Positions 7,599 to 16,206 of a stretch of DNA of 37,537 bases are shown here, one piece after another. How positions within the stretch are numbered: position 1 is the first letter of the stretch; the number at the start of each line of letters is the position of its first letter. Origin of the DNA: Desulfobulbus propionicus (GTDB taxonomy: Bacteria > Desulfobacterota > Desulfobulbia > Desulfobulbales > Desulfobulbaceae); the NCBI GenBank assembly GCA_002748755.1, contig PDTD01000006.1, positions 1-37,537 of the forward strand, written 5' to 3'. The translations under genes were made by a program, and so were the position numbers. Below the pieces are notes generated by a model. The model saw only the letters and a list, made by a program, of their open reading frames with translations, did no database searches and was not told the origin of the DNA.

Positions 7599-8057
7599 TC
7601 GAATCATGGACAGCTGTTCAACGACAATTATAATTCCCGGACAGCGACAACTATAACTGCCGATTCAACATACTAATTTAACTGTATATATCTTAATATA
7701 TTTTCGTCTTATCCTGCATTTTTTCAACCACTCCTCTACGTTGCAAGTGCCATTTTGGAGGATAGGGCAATGCTGAGGAGCAACCCGAGCCCCGCAGATG
7801 GTCCCGCAAGGATGGAGGCCCGGCTGCAAGTTGTATCTCTTGACCGGGTTTTCTTCTGTCTTTTCCCTCCCTTTGGCTACAATGCGTTAAACCTCGGGGG
7901 ATGGGGGCTGGCCCACATCCTCAACCGACAGGAAATGGAGGTTGTTCTTACTTTTTTTCAGCCCCTCGCTGTTTCGCTTTTTCCAGTCTGTAGCTCTCAA
8001 GATTTACTTCCATCATAACTGCGTGATGCACCAAACGATCTATTGCCGCAGCAGTTG
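7599..8057. other. Gene-free stretch with probable IS21-type end repeats
   Basis: Two direct repeats, cgacaattataattccc (7622-7638) and cgacaactataactgcc (7645-7661), lie 23 bp apart. They resemble the multiple short end repeats of IS21-family elements, and fit as the terminus of the istA/istB remnant to the right. The rest (7670-8057) shows overlapping short frames but no recognisable product; it may be decayed istB or unrelated filler. Confidence 0.45.
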
Positions 8058-8279
8058 TCATTGGATACTTGAAGATTCTTTCCCATTTGGCTGTCCGATG
8101 ATTTTTGCCGGAAGCCGTGATAGCTCAAAAGGTTTGAGGTTCTTTTCCAGCGGCAGCTTTGATTCCCGTAAGTACCTGGCAATGCGCTTGTTGGTTCTTT
8201 CTTCGCACTCACGTACAACCAGTTCATGCAAATACATCTCATAGCTCAAAAGTCTCCTGTCTGGCCAGCTCAGCTTCAT
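8058..8279 (-). pseudogene. istB fragment, IS21-type (N-terminal part)
   Basis: The translation contains the N-terminal helical region typical of IstB helper proteins (HELVVRECEERTNKRIARYL, then SKLPLEKNLKPFELSRLPAK). It becomes unrecognisable before the Walker A motif and ends at a stop. About 60 residues of the usual roughly 250 remain. It lies just downstream of the istA tail, the normal istA-istB order. An in-frame upstream methionine at 8321 would add 14 residues but has no support. Confidence 0.68.
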
Positions 8280-8341
8280 CTCGATAGCAACTTCTGATGG
8301 TAGAAAGGCGGAGGTAACCACCTTTTTTAACCCAAGCTCAG

Positions 8342-8387
8342 GGTGGTCAAAATTGGGTGAGCACAGGTGGTCATTTTTAGGTTGTCA
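8342..8387. repeat. Three short direct repeats between istA and istB remnants
   Basis: Octamers ggtggtca occur at 8342-8349 and 8366-8373, with a variant ggttgtca at 8380-8387. They lie in the non-coding gap between the istA and istB pieces. IS21-like elements carry short repeated protein-binding sites at their ends, so this may be an end of another element or a shared binding site. This is inference. Confidence 0.35.
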
Positions 8388-8418
8388 TTACGAAAGACAT
8401 GATCATCGATTACCTGAT

Positions 8419-8688
8419 TCATCCTGCCACCTCCATGGTAACAAGCTGGTCATACCCTCTCAGGCTCACTTCATCTAGAGAAATAACCGTTGCCGCCTCC
8501 ACCTTATGTTCGCTGTGGATCATCTCAGCAACCTTGTCTGCACTGATTTGTTTCTGCTCATCTATCAGGGAGTGTAGACAATCGTCAGTATCGGTCTTAT
8601 TTTCTTGTGCCGCAAATTGCAGTATCCGCAAGTGTTCCTTGGCTGCTTTCGTAAGGGCATAACGTTCGCATAGCTTATCATAGGCCAT
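8419..8688 (-). pseudogene. istA fragment, IS21-type transposase (C-terminal tail)
   Basis: The 89 residues (KLCERYALTKAAKEHLRIL to LDEVSLRGYDQLVTMEVAG) match the variable C-terminal tail of IS21 transposases, which often ends in a YDQLL-type motif. The catalytic DDE domain is absent. An overlapping minus-strand frame upstream (to about 8747) may hold a frameshifted continuation. It is the 5' member of the istA-istB pair on this strand. Confidence 0.6.
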
Positions 8689-8786
8689 GCGGAACCTGCA
8701 GCTTGGAAAGAAGTCACCTCTGTACCGATACTTTGCAAAGGCTCCATGCGGACCAGCCAGTCAATAATGTGTCGATATTGTCATAC

Positions 8787-9283
8787 GATCATTGCGGTCA
8801 CGGTCTTAGTGGATCCCACCTGTTACGTGAACTTACCTTTATTGTTGACTCAAACCGATACCGGTGGGCTCGCAACATGAAAAAGCGGTTGACCCAGACG
8901 GGTCATACGGTGGCCAGTCGTGAAAAAAAATGCCTTACCGATAAGGAATACGCCAACTTACAACAACGCTATCGCAATATTCTCACCAGGGGAAGCAAGG
9001 AATTGCCTGAGATTCCACCCAAGCCAAAGGGAGAGCGCGGCAGGTTGGCAAAATCGGACGCACATAATCTTTGGGAGAGGCTGAAGAAGCATGAAGCCTC
9101 GGTTTTGCTTTTTGCAAAACAGGGACATGTGCCGTTCACTAACAACAGGGCCGAGAGAGATCTCCGTATGGCTAAAGTGAAACAGAAGGTATCAGGCTGT
9201 TTCCGGAAGCAACAATATGCCCATGCATATTGTCGGATATCGAGTTATTTGCCAACCATGGCTGCCAGAGGTGTCAATCCGCT
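8787..9283 (+). pseudogene. IS66-family transposase (TnpC) C-terminal fragment
   Basis: The translated segment from GSHLLRELTFI through RGRLAKSDAHNLWERLKKHE, HVPFTNNRAERDLRM, KQKVSGCFRKQQYAHAYCRI to RGVNPL is characteristic of the IS66 TnpC catalytic C-terminus. It includes the final Glu of the DDE triad in NNRAERDLR. The zinc-finger and N-terminal DDE residues are missing, as are tnpA and tnpB. After RGVNPL the frame runs into T-rich DNA and stops at the TAG of repeat copy C. It is a truncated, inactive remnant. Confidence 0.85.
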
Positions 9284-9434
9284 GTTCTTTTTTCTTTTTT
9301 TTTCCTGCACACCTGATCTGTCGGCTCCCTGTATGCGTAAGGGACAACGACCGCACATTTTCCCTTTCTTGCGATATTGCTCACAACAGCTTTTTTTTGT
9401 TTTTTTTTCTTTCCCCATAGCCCTGAGTTCTCCT
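9284..9434. other. Homopolymer T-rich tail after the IS66 fragment
   Basis: Two T-dominated tracts (about 9285-9304 and 9391-9413, with runs of eight or nine T) flank an ordinary 85-bp segment. No gene or IS end is recognisable. The reading frame through this region is not considered coding. Confidence 0.5.
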
Positions 9435-9490
9435 TAGCCCGGATTTCTCTTCAGCTCAGGCGACGCCAGGTGCAAAGCTTCTGGTAGCGG
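9435..9490 (+). repeat. Copy C of the dispersed element (left half only)
   Basis: It matches the left end (tagcccggatttctcttcag) and the inner gacgccagg block, then diverges within about 55 bp, just before the convergent FKBP gene end at 9510. Its TAG terminates the reading frame running out of the IS66 fragment. Confidence 0.65.
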
Positions 9491-9509
9491 ATGAAGAGAG
9501 GATGGTCAG

Positions 9510-10220
9510 TTAATCCGTGGTTTCAGCCTTGGGAAGACTCAAAAGCTCGACGCGAAAAACAAGGGTGGCACCAGGTTCAATGGTCGGCGGAAACCCACGA
9601 TCACCATAGGCAAGTTTTGCAGGAATGTACAGCTCGTATTCAGAACCGACCGACATGAGCTGCAGAGCCTCCTGCCAACCAGGGATAACCTGTTTGACCT
9701 TAAATTGTGCGGGCTGATTGCGTTTGTACGAGCTGTCAAACTCTGTTCCATCCAACAGAGTACCCTTGTAGTGGACTTCAACCATATCTTCAGCATCAGG
9801 CTTGGCGCCATCTCCAGTTTTGATAACCTTATACTGCAACCCGGACGCGGTCTCGACTACATCTTTTTTTGCTTTGTTTTCGACCAAAAATTTTTCTTCA
9901 GCAGCCTGATTTGCCGCCAATTTTTCTCCACTCTCCTTGATCCTTTTTTCCCGTTGACGCTTGGTAAACGCCTCTTGAACCGCCTTGGCTTCCTCTGCGG
10001 TCATCAAAGGGGAATGCCCTTGATACGCATCCTTCATGCCCTGGACAAGCATATCCAACTTAAGGGTTCCATCAATGTTTTTCAGGTATGCTCCTAGGTC
10101 AAGCCCCATGGCATAACTGAGTTTCTCCTGCTCAGATGCCGGTTTGCCACGGCGGTCTTCCGCACAAGCAACATGACTGGAGATAAGCAGAAGTATACAC
10201 AAAGAAATAAATGCTTTCAT
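9510..10220 (-). CDS. FKBP-type peptidyl-prolyl isomerase (FkpA/Mip-like), exported
   Basis: The 236-residue protein catalyses proline cis-trans isomerisation and acts as a folding chaperone in the periplasm. A Sec signal peptide (MKAFISLCILLLISSHVACA) is followed by the FKBP-N dimerisation helices (LSYAMGLDLG, then a charged helical stretch to about residue 120). The FKBP domain covers about 125-232 (GLQYKVIKTGDG, VEVHYKGTLLDGTEFDSSY, PGWQEALQLM, LAYGDRG, ATLVFRVELL). The lipobox is poor (HVAC), so a soluble periplasmic form is favoured over a lipoprotein. The start at 10220 is chosen because AGGAG lies about 7 bases upstream; a longer frame to 10259 lacks this. It is convergent with the plus-strand IS66 remnant. 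Confidence 0.92.
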   Translation of the reverse strand: MKAFISLCILLLISSHVACAEDRRGKPASEQEKLSYAMGLDLGAYLKNIDGTLKLDMLVQGMKDAYQGHSPLMTAEEAKAVQEAFTKRQREKRIKESGEKLAANQAAEEKFLVENKAKKDVVETASGLQYKVIKTGDGAKPDAEDMVEVHYKGTLLDGTEFDSSYKRNQPAQFKVKQVIPGWQEALQLMSVGSEYELYIPAKLAYGDRGFPPTIEPGATLVFRVELLSLPKAETTD

Positions 10221-10471
10221 ATTGATCTCCTGGATAAAAAATGACGGCAACACCAGCATGGGTGTACCGATCTCAACAGAAAAAACCTCTTATTCTCTGC
10301 CACAGAATCGGATGTCTCGCACGTCAAACAGGGCAACCACATGGCTGATGGTCACAGTATAATATGGTCAAGGTTTCCCCGGAGTTGCAAACGTTCACCA
10401 TGGATATTGGTGCGCGAGCAAGTTCTTCTGGCCACCTTAAGCACGATGTAGGGGAAGTTGAACACTCCTGG

Positions 10472-11776
10472 CTAAAACTCTCGCTTATCAAGAACGCGCT
10501 GAGCTTTCCCCAAGGTCCGTGCAATTGTTTTTTCTTCAACCAGCTTGACCGAGACATTAATGCCGAGTTCAGAGGCGAGTCGAGATTTAATATAATCTAC
10601 CATCTGGCGCTGTTGTTTCATCTCATCAAAAAAGAGAGATTCCATAACTTCAACCAGTACCGTTACCTTGTCCTGATGATTTTCGCGCTCAACGACAATC
10701 TGATAGTGGGGTTCGGTCCCCTCCACTTCAAACAACACCTTTTCAATCTGAATGGGAAAGACATTGACCCCCTTTATGATCAGCATGTCGTCTGAGCGAC
10801 CAACCACCCGCTGCATCCTAAGTAAGGTACGCCCGCAGGGACAAGGCTCAGGAAGGAATCGGGTCAGATCTCGGGTCCGATACCGGACCATGGGGAACGC
10901 TTCCTTGGTCAAGGTGGTAATCACCAGCTCCCCCACCTCGCCTGGAGCCACCGGCTCCAGGGTCACTGGGTCTAGCACTTCCAGCAGGAAGTGATCTTCA
11001 TTGATATGCAGCCCATTACACTCCAGGCACTCTCCAGCAACTCCTGGCCCCATAACCTCGGAGAGCCCGTAATTGTCTGTTGGTATTATGCCCAGTTTTT
11101 CCCGGATCTCCGTACGCATGGCCTCTGACCAGGGCTCCGCACCGAAAAGCCCGAAACGCAAAGACAACCCGTTGGGATTGATACCCATTTCCATCATGGT
11201 ATCAGCCATAACCAGGGCATAGGACGGTGTGCACACCAGAGCCGTGGTCTTGAAATCCTGCATGATCTGTATCTGTCGTTTGGTGTTCCCCGCTGAAATG
11301 GGTATAACCGAAGCGCCAATACATTCGGCGCCGTAGTGCAGCCCGAACCCACCAGTGAACAAACCATATCCAAAGGCAATCTGAATAACGTCGTTTTTGG
11401 TGACCCCCGCTGCTGTCAAAATCCTGCCAACCAGATGTGACCAGGTTCGAATATCGTTGCGGCTGTAGCCGACAACCGTCGCCTGACCGGTGGTACCGGA
11501 AGAGGAATGTACGCGCACAATATCACGCAAAGGAACGGCAAACAGGCCATAGGGGTAATTGTCACGCAGGTCCTGTTTTTCAGTAAAGGGTAAACGACGG
11601 ATATCATCCAGTGAACGGATATCATCATAATTAAATTTCAACGCCGCAAATTTCCGCCGATAAAATGGAACATGCGTGCCGACCCGGTACAGAGTGGACT
11701 GTAATCGTTCCAACTGGAGCTGTTCAAGATCAGCTCGCGCCATGCATTCTCGTTCTGGTTCCCAGTACATTTGCAT
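10472..11776 (-). CDS. paaK: Phenylacetate-CoA ligase paralogue (last gene of the ior/liv operon)
   Basis: The 434-residue AMP-forming acyl-CoA ligase is of the compact PaaK type. It would link an aryl-acetate, such as phenylacetate or indoleacetate, to CoA, or run in reverse. Visible motifs are the phosphate-binding [31 protein letters not shown], a CPCGRT zinc-like motif in [19 protein letters not shown], and the C-terminal hinge [16 protein letters not shown]. Length matches the family (430-440). Start may be ATG at 11776 or the third codon ATG at 11770, which is better spaced from AAGAAG. It closes the operon about 90 bp after livF and is closely similar to the second copy at 16.2-17.5 kb. 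Its real substrate may differ from phenylacetate. Confidence 0.9.
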   Translation of the reverse strand: MQMYWEPERECMARADLEQLQLERLQSTLYRVGTHVPFYRRKFAALKFNYDDIRSLDDIRRLPFTEKQDLRDNYPYGLFAVPLRDIVRVHSSSGTTGQATVVGYSRNDIRTWSHLVGRILTAAGVTKNDVIQIAFGYGLFTGGFGLHYGAECIGASVIPISAGNTKRQIQIMQDFKTTALVCTPSYALVMADTMMEMGINPNGLSLRFGLFGAEPWSEAMRTEIREKLGIIPTDNYGLSEVMGPGVAGECLECNGLHINEDHFLLEVLDPVTLEPVAPGEVGELVITTLTKEAFPMVRYRTRDLTRFLPEPCPCGRTLLRMQRVVGRSDDMLIIKGVNVFPIQIEKVLFEVEGTEPHYQIVVERENHQDKVTVLVEVMESLFFDEMKQQRQMVDYIKSRLASELGINVSVKLVEEKTIARTLGKAQRVLDKREF

Positions 11777-11868
11777 CTTCTTGTGTCAATAAATAATCAA
11801 ACCCGTACAGAATATGGTGGTAAGGTCTGCAAGTGGCCCTACCTCTCTGTCTTTCACCGGGCAGCCTG

Positions 11869-12594
11869 TCAATCTATTTTCTCTCTCCCCAAATAAGCCC
11901 TCTGCACGTCCCTATTCATCAGCAGCCCGTCTGCAGGCCCCTGCAGAATAACCTTGCCGACCTCGAGGACGTAGCCCCGATCAGCAACATGCAGGGCAGC
12001 CTTGGCATTCTGCTCAATCAGAAGGACGGTAGCGCCTCCCTCCCGCAGTCTCTTGATAATGGAAAAAATATCACGAACGATCAAGGGGGCCAGTCCCGTT
12101 GACGGCTCATCCATCATCACCAGTTTCGGCCTGGACATCAGGGCACGGCCCATGGCCAGCATCTGCTGTTCGCCGCCTGATAGAGTTCCCGCCAACTGCT
12201 CCCGGCGTTCCCGCAACACAGGAAAAAGATCATACTGAGCGTGCAGGGCCTGGACAACGGCTTTCTTCCCCCTGGTTCGCTGCAGCACACAGCCCCCAAG
12301 CAGCAAGTTTTCCTCAACGCTCATGGTAGCGAAAACCTGCCGACCTTCGGGAACCAGCGCGCAACCACCAGAGACAATCTGCTGCGCAGTCATTCCGCTG
12401 CAGCACCTTTGCTGAAACTCTATAGCTCCGCTCATCGGGCGAACCAGACCAGCAATTGTATGCAGTAGCGTGGTTTTTCCGGCGCCATTGGCCCCAATAA
12501 TGGTCACTATCTCGCCAGGATGAACATGCAGAGAAACATTCTTGAGCACCCTAAGCTTACCGTGCCCGGCATCGAGATTTCGTATTGTGAGCAT
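11869..12594 (-). CDS. livF: Branched-chain/aromatic amino acid ABC transporter ATPase LivF
   Basis: The 241-residue protein is the second of two cytosolic ATPases energising uptake through LivH/LivM. Walker A is GANGAGKTT (about residues 34-42), the ABC signature LSGGEQQMLAMGRALM and Walker B KLVMMDEPSTGLAP. The LivF hallmarks VPEGRQVFATMSVEENL and LLIEQNA are present. AAGGAG precedes the ATG by about 9 bases. It lies 38 bp after livG. In this operon the likely cargo is aromatic or branched-chain amino acids or related acids. Confidence 0.94.
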   Translation of the reverse strand: MLTIRNLDAGHGKLRVLKNVSLHVHPGEIVTIIGANGAGKTTLLHTIAGLVRPMSGAIEFQQRCCSGMTAQQIVSGGCALVPEGRQVFATMSVEENLLLGGCVLQRTRGKKAVVQALHAQYDLFPVLRERREQLAGTLSGGEQQMLAMGRALMSRPKLVMMDEPSTGLAPLIVRDIFSIIKRLREGGATVLLIEQNAKAALHVADRGYVLEVGKVILQGPADGLLMNRDVQRAYLGREKID

Positions 12595-12632
12595 ACCATC
12601 CTTCTCCTTGCACCGGAGACCAGCACCCCATT

Positions 12633-13394
12633 TTACCCTTGTACCTCATCTCCCAGATATATCCGAATAACCTCCTGATTGTTCTGAATACGTTCTGGAG
12701 TTTCCTCAGCTATCTTTTCCCCAAAGCAGAGCACCACGACTTCGTCAGAGATCTCCATGACAAGCGACATGTCATGCTCAACCAGCAAAACCGTCACCCC
12801 CATGTCCCGGATTGTACAGATCAGGCGTGCAATCTCTGCAGTTTCGTAAATATTGAGCCCAGCGGCCGGTTCATCTAAAAGAAGAAGGGCAGGATTCAAC
12901 GCCAATGCCCTGGCCAGTTCCACGGCTCGCTGCTGTCCAAACGCCAAACTGGTGGCTTCCAGATGGGCATACTCCTCAATATCAAGAAAGCGAAGGAGTT
13001 CCATGGAACGTTCCCGGATAGCCTTTTCTTCTTTCCTGGCAGATGGCAGGCTGAGCATGCTTGCAAGAAACCCTGACCTTGACCGGGTATAACAACCAAC
13101 CATGACGCATTCCAGGACGCTCATCCCAGGAAAGAGCTTGATGTTCTGAAAGGTTCGCGCCATGCCCCTGGCCGCGATCTGATGCGCCCTGCGGCCATGA
13201 ATAGGCTCACCTTGAAAGATAATAGACCCGGAAGAGGGAGCAAGATGCCCGGCGATAAGGTTGAACAGGGTTGTCTTGCCAGCCCCGTTGGGACCGATGA
13301 CAGCCTTTATAGTCCCCGGTTCAACGGAAAAACTGACATCGCTGACCGCCCGCAGGCCGCCGAAATGTTTATGCACTGACTGAAGCCTAAGCAT
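12633..13394 (-). CDS. livG: Branched-chain/aromatic amino acid ABC transporter ATPase LivG
   Basis: The 253-residue ATPase partners LivF. It shows Walker A GPNGAGKTT, Walker B ALLLLDEPAAGLN, and the LivG-type segment MARTFQNIKLFPGMSVLECV. The ABC signature is unusual: in place of LSGGQQR the sequence reads LAFGQQRAVELARAL, an atypical but recurrent variant in LivG proteins. It starts 14 bp after the livM stop. It is part of the minus-strand operon that runs from iorA to paaK. Confidence 0.94.
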   Translation of the reverse strand: MLRLQSVHKHFGGLRAVSDVSFSVEPGTIKAVIGPNGAGKTTLFNLIAGHLAPSSGSIIFQGEPIHGRRAHQIAARGMARTFQNIKLFPGMSVLECVMVGCYTRSRSGFLASMLSLPSARKEEKAIRERSMELLRFLDIEEYAHLEATSLAFGQQRAVELARALALNPALLLLDEPAAGLNIYETAEIARLICTIRDMGVTVLLVEHDMSLVMEISDEVVVLCFGEKIAEETPERIQNNQEVIRIYLGDEVQG

Positions 13395-13408
13395 GAGTGC
13401 GACCTATA

Positions 13409-14503
13409 CTAATGAGTGCCTTCGCCTTTGGGTTCTTTTTTCCCGGCAGGGAGAAACAATGCCCGCAGGTCGAGCATTCCCTTGGGGGCGAAAAGCATGA
13501 CCCCGATGAGAATAAGACCAAAAACAGCGTCGTCATACGAACCAAACACGCCCCTGAGCGAAAGAAATGTCAACACAACACCAGCCAGCAAAGCCCCCCA
13601 GAGATTGGTCATCCCGCCAACGGCCACCAGGGCAACATACCGCACCGACTTCATCACAGAGGCCTCACTGGGTCCGATGCCTCCGTTGTAATGGGTGAGG
13701 AAAACACCAGCCAGGGAGGCATAAACAGCGCTGATAACAAAAACAGACAATTTGCAGCGGGCAGTGTTTATCCCAGAGGATTCGGCAGCCTCCTCAGACG
13801 TATGCAAGGCTCGGAGCGCGCGTCCAACTCGGGAGTCCAAGAGGTTAAGTAGCAACAGCATACCAGCCATTAAAAGCACCCAAGCGATGTAATAGTTGAC
13901 AATCCGTAAAGTGCCATCACCGCTGACCATGACAGGCGGCAGTGAACCAAAGGCCGGCAGCAGAGGAAAAGCAGGCACCTCACTTATCCCGTCGGCTTCA
14001 CCAAACAGTGGCGTTGCCAGGACCAGGCGGTAGACGATGGTCCCAAAACCAAGCGTAGCCATGGCCAGATAATGCCCCTTGAGCTTCAACACCGGAATAC
14101 CAAGAAAAAAGGCAACCAGCGCGGCCACAGATACCGCAGTTACCCCTGCGGCCCAGGGCGTAAAAACCAGCAGCGTCTCGCCGTACATATCCTGGGCCTG
14201 CATCAGAAAGCCAAGACGGTGCAACAGGAAAGCAGTCTGACTTTGCTCCAGGCCGGGCATGAGGTTAGAGGTGGTCATTGCAGCGGAGATATATCCCCCG
14301 ATGGCAAAAAAGCCTGCATGCCCAATGGAAATCTGCCCGGCATAGCCCATCACGGCCGCCAGCCCGATCACGACCAAGCCATAGTAGGCGGCCATGGTCA
14401 ACTGGGTCAAGTAATATTGGCTACCGCTCAGGCTGGCCAGCACCTGCACCGCGACCACAACACCTCCCAGACAGAGCATCTTTTTCGTTTTTGCTCCTTC
14501 CAT
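13409..14503 (-). CDS. livM: Branched-chain/aromatic amino acid ABC transporter permease LivM
   Basis: The roughly 364-residue inner-membrane permease has multiple hydrophobic segments and the LivM hallmarks GYAGQISIGHAGFFAIGGY (N-terminal) and LKGHYLAMATLGFG. The EAA-like loop is EEAAESSGINTARCKLSVF. The ATG at 14503 is chosen; it shares its A with the livH TGA stop (TGATG) and has AAGGAG about 8 bases upstream. A TTG one codon earlier is less likely. It pairs with LivH to form the channel. Confidence 0.93.
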   Translation of the reverse strand: MEGAKTKKMLCLGGVVVAVQVLASLSGSQYYLTQLTMAAYYGLVVIGLAAVMGYAGQISIGHAGFFAIGGYISAAMTTSNLMPGLEQSQTAFLLHRLGFLMQAQDMYGETLLVFTPWAAGVTAVSVAALVAFFLGIPVLKLKGHYLAMATLGFGTIVYRLVLATPLFGEADGISEVPAFPLLPAFGSLPPVMVSGDGTLRIVNYYIAWVLLMAGMLLLLNLLDSRVGRALRALHTSEEAAESSGINTARCKLSVFVISAVYASLAGVFLTHYNGGIGPSEASVMKSVRYVALVAVGGMTNLWGALLAGVVLTFLSLRGVFGSYDDAVFGLILIGVMLFAPKGMLDLRALFLPAGKKEPKGEGTH

Positions 14504-15393
14504 CAATACTCCTTTAACCGCGCAGCCTCACTGGAACCAAACAATCCATGGGGTTTGACAAACAGAATAGCCAGGAGGAGAGTCACGGCAATGGCATCCT
14601 GGAACGCTAGCGGAACGACGGATACCGAAAAAGCCTCGATGATACCCAGGAGGATACCGGCTGCCACAGCGGCCATGGAGTTTCCAAGCCCACCGAGGAT
14701 AGCCACGGTAAACCCTTTAATAGCCAAAGGTGTCCCAACATCGTATTGGGTATACGTGATCGGCGACACCACACACCCGGCCAGGGCTCCAATACCAGCG
14801 CTCAGCATAAAAGAGAGCGTGACCATATTCCTGGTATTGATGCCGCAGAGAACAGCTGCAGTCTGGTTGGCAGAACAGGCACGCATCTCGCGTCCAGTGG
14901 GTGTGAGTTTGAAAAACAGGCTCAGGCCCAAAACCATGGCGCCACAGGTTGCGATAACCCAGAGCACCTGGGGAGATATGTGGACACTGCCGACGGCAAA
15001 GGTGGTGATCTCATCTCCATAAAAATAGGGCAGCCTGCGGATGGATTCGCCCCAGATATGTAGTGCCGCTTCCCGAAGCAAAATGGACACACCGATGGTT
15101 ATGGTAATCATCTGCAAGACAGTGGGCTTTTCCAGCCAGCGGATACAGACAATTTCCACCAACGCCCCTATGGCCATGGTGACAGCCACTGCTACGACGA
15201 TGGCAAGGGAAAGGGGGATAAACTCCACCAAGGAAATCGATACCATGCCACCGAGCATGACAAATTCGCCCTGGGCAAAATTGATAATCCCGGTGGTGTT
15301 GTAGATGATATTGAAACCAATGGCCACTATGGCGTATATGGAGCCATAGGTGATACCTGCAAACAGGTATTGAAAAAAAAGGTCTGCAGTCAT
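14503..15393 (-). CDS. livH: Branched-chain/aromatic amino acid ABC transporter permease LivH
   Basis: The 296-residue permease has about eight hydrophobic segments and LivH motifs: GSIYAIVAIGFNIIYNTTG, INFAQGEFVMLGG, REMRACSANQTAAVLCGIN (EAA loop) and GGLGNSMAAVAAGILLGI. Its stop overlaps the livM start by one base, indicating coupling. No good Shine-Dalgarno sequence precedes the ATG. A periplasmic binding-protein gene normally precedes livH; here only a 263-bp gap separates it from the ACT-domain gene. Confidence 0.94.
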   Translation of the reverse strand: MTADLFFQYLFAGITYGSIYAIVAIGFNIIYNTTGIINFAQGEFVMLGGMVSISLVEFIPLSLAIVVAVAVTMAIGALVEIVCIRWLEKPTVLQMITITIGVSILLREAALHIWGESIRRLPYFYGDEITTFAVGSVHISPQVLWVIATCGAMVLGLSLFFKLTPTGREMRACSANQTAAVLCGINTRNMVTLSFMLSAGIGALAGCVVSPITYTQYDVGTPLAIKGFTVAILGGLGNSMAAVAAGILLGIIEAFSVSVVPLAFQDAIAVTLLLAILFVKPHGLFGSSEAARLKEY

Positions 15394-15656
15394 AACGTTC
15401 GTGTTCTCAGCCTTGCCCAGCCGGTCCCCTCTGGGTCCCCACTGCCTTGCTCATGTCTTACCCCGGATAGAAATCGCCGTGGCCATCCCTGGCATTTTGC
15501 TTGTCACGGCCTCTGATACAGGTGTCATCAATATAATCCCTCAGAGGCAAGAGACCCTCTTGTGTGCAAACCAGGCATCACCCGCCGATGAGGTGATCAC
15601 CCTCCGTCTGCACTATTTTTTAAGCCCGCAGGGACTCAGGGACGCTGCCAACGCCT
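15394..15656. other. Gap where livK is usually found; no gene seen
   Basis: All six frames were looked at for a substrate-binding protein or its remnants, such as a signal peptide or a C-terminal Peripla_BP segment, and none was recognised. The stretch has ordinary GC content. It may hold an internal promoter or a processing site before livH, but no convincing promoter was identified. Confidence 0.5.
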
Positions 15657-16088
15657 CTACAAAGCGCATATCTGTGCACCGGAAAGCAGGACAAAATCTC
15701 TTTGCTGCAACAGCTCAATAGCCTTGTCCATATCGTTAAAACGAAAAATCAGGACAGCATTTTCGCCGCTCTTGTTGACAAAGGCGTACATATACTCGAC
15801 ATTAATCCCAATCTCGTTCACCGTGGCAAGGACATTGGCCAATCCACCAACATCGTCGGATACCTCCACGGCAACCACGTTGGTCTTGCCCACTGTAAAC
15901 CCGCCTGCGCGGAGAGCTGTTTTAGCTTCATCCGCCTTATCAACAATAAGGCGCAGGATGCCAAAATCGGCTGTATCGGCAACGGACAGTGCTCGAATAT
16001 TCACCTGGCTTTCTGCGAGAATACGGGTAATTTCAGCCAGACGGCCAGACTTGTTCTCCAAAAAAACAGCGATCTGCTCAACTCTCAT
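15657..16088 (-). CDS. Tandem ACT-domain protein
   Basis: The 143-residue protein consists of two ACT domains (about 1-68, [20 protein letters not shown]; about 72-143, [17 protein letters not shown]). ACT domains bind amino acids, and stand-alone tandem ACT proteins of this type commonly accompany ior/paaK genes. A role in sensing the amino acid or aryl acid processed by this operon is inferred. The start at 16088 is chosen because GGAGG lies about 8 bases upstream; a frame beginning at 16103 would put that site inside the gene. It sits between paaK and livH. Confidence 0.88.
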   Translation of the reverse strand: MRVEQIAVFLENKSGRLAEITRILAESQVNIRALSVADTADFGILRLIVDKADEAKTALRAGGFTVGKTNVVAVEVSDDVGGLANVLATVNEIGINVEYMYAFVNKSGENAVLIFRFNDMDKAIELLQQRDFVLLSGAQICAL

Positions 16089-16206
16089 ATCACTCGCCTC
16101 CATTACGATTAAATCTCCAGATAAAGAGTACGCTCTCTCGGCTCAAACGACTGACTAACCAACAGGTATGTCTCCAATGGGTGATCGAAGTACGGCGTCC
16201 CCTCCA

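Noticed and set aside
7755-8018. 87-codon plus-strand ORF with an upstream GGAGG
   Set aside because: A plausible ribosome-binding site (ggagg) exists, but the translation is unlike any known protein and lies in decayed IS DNA.
14072-15022. 316-codon plus-strand frame
   Set aside because: Mirror frame of livM/livH, which have clear transporter motifs and coupled starts.
15394-15656. Possible livK remnant
   Set aside because: No signal peptide or binding-protein segment could be seen in any frame.
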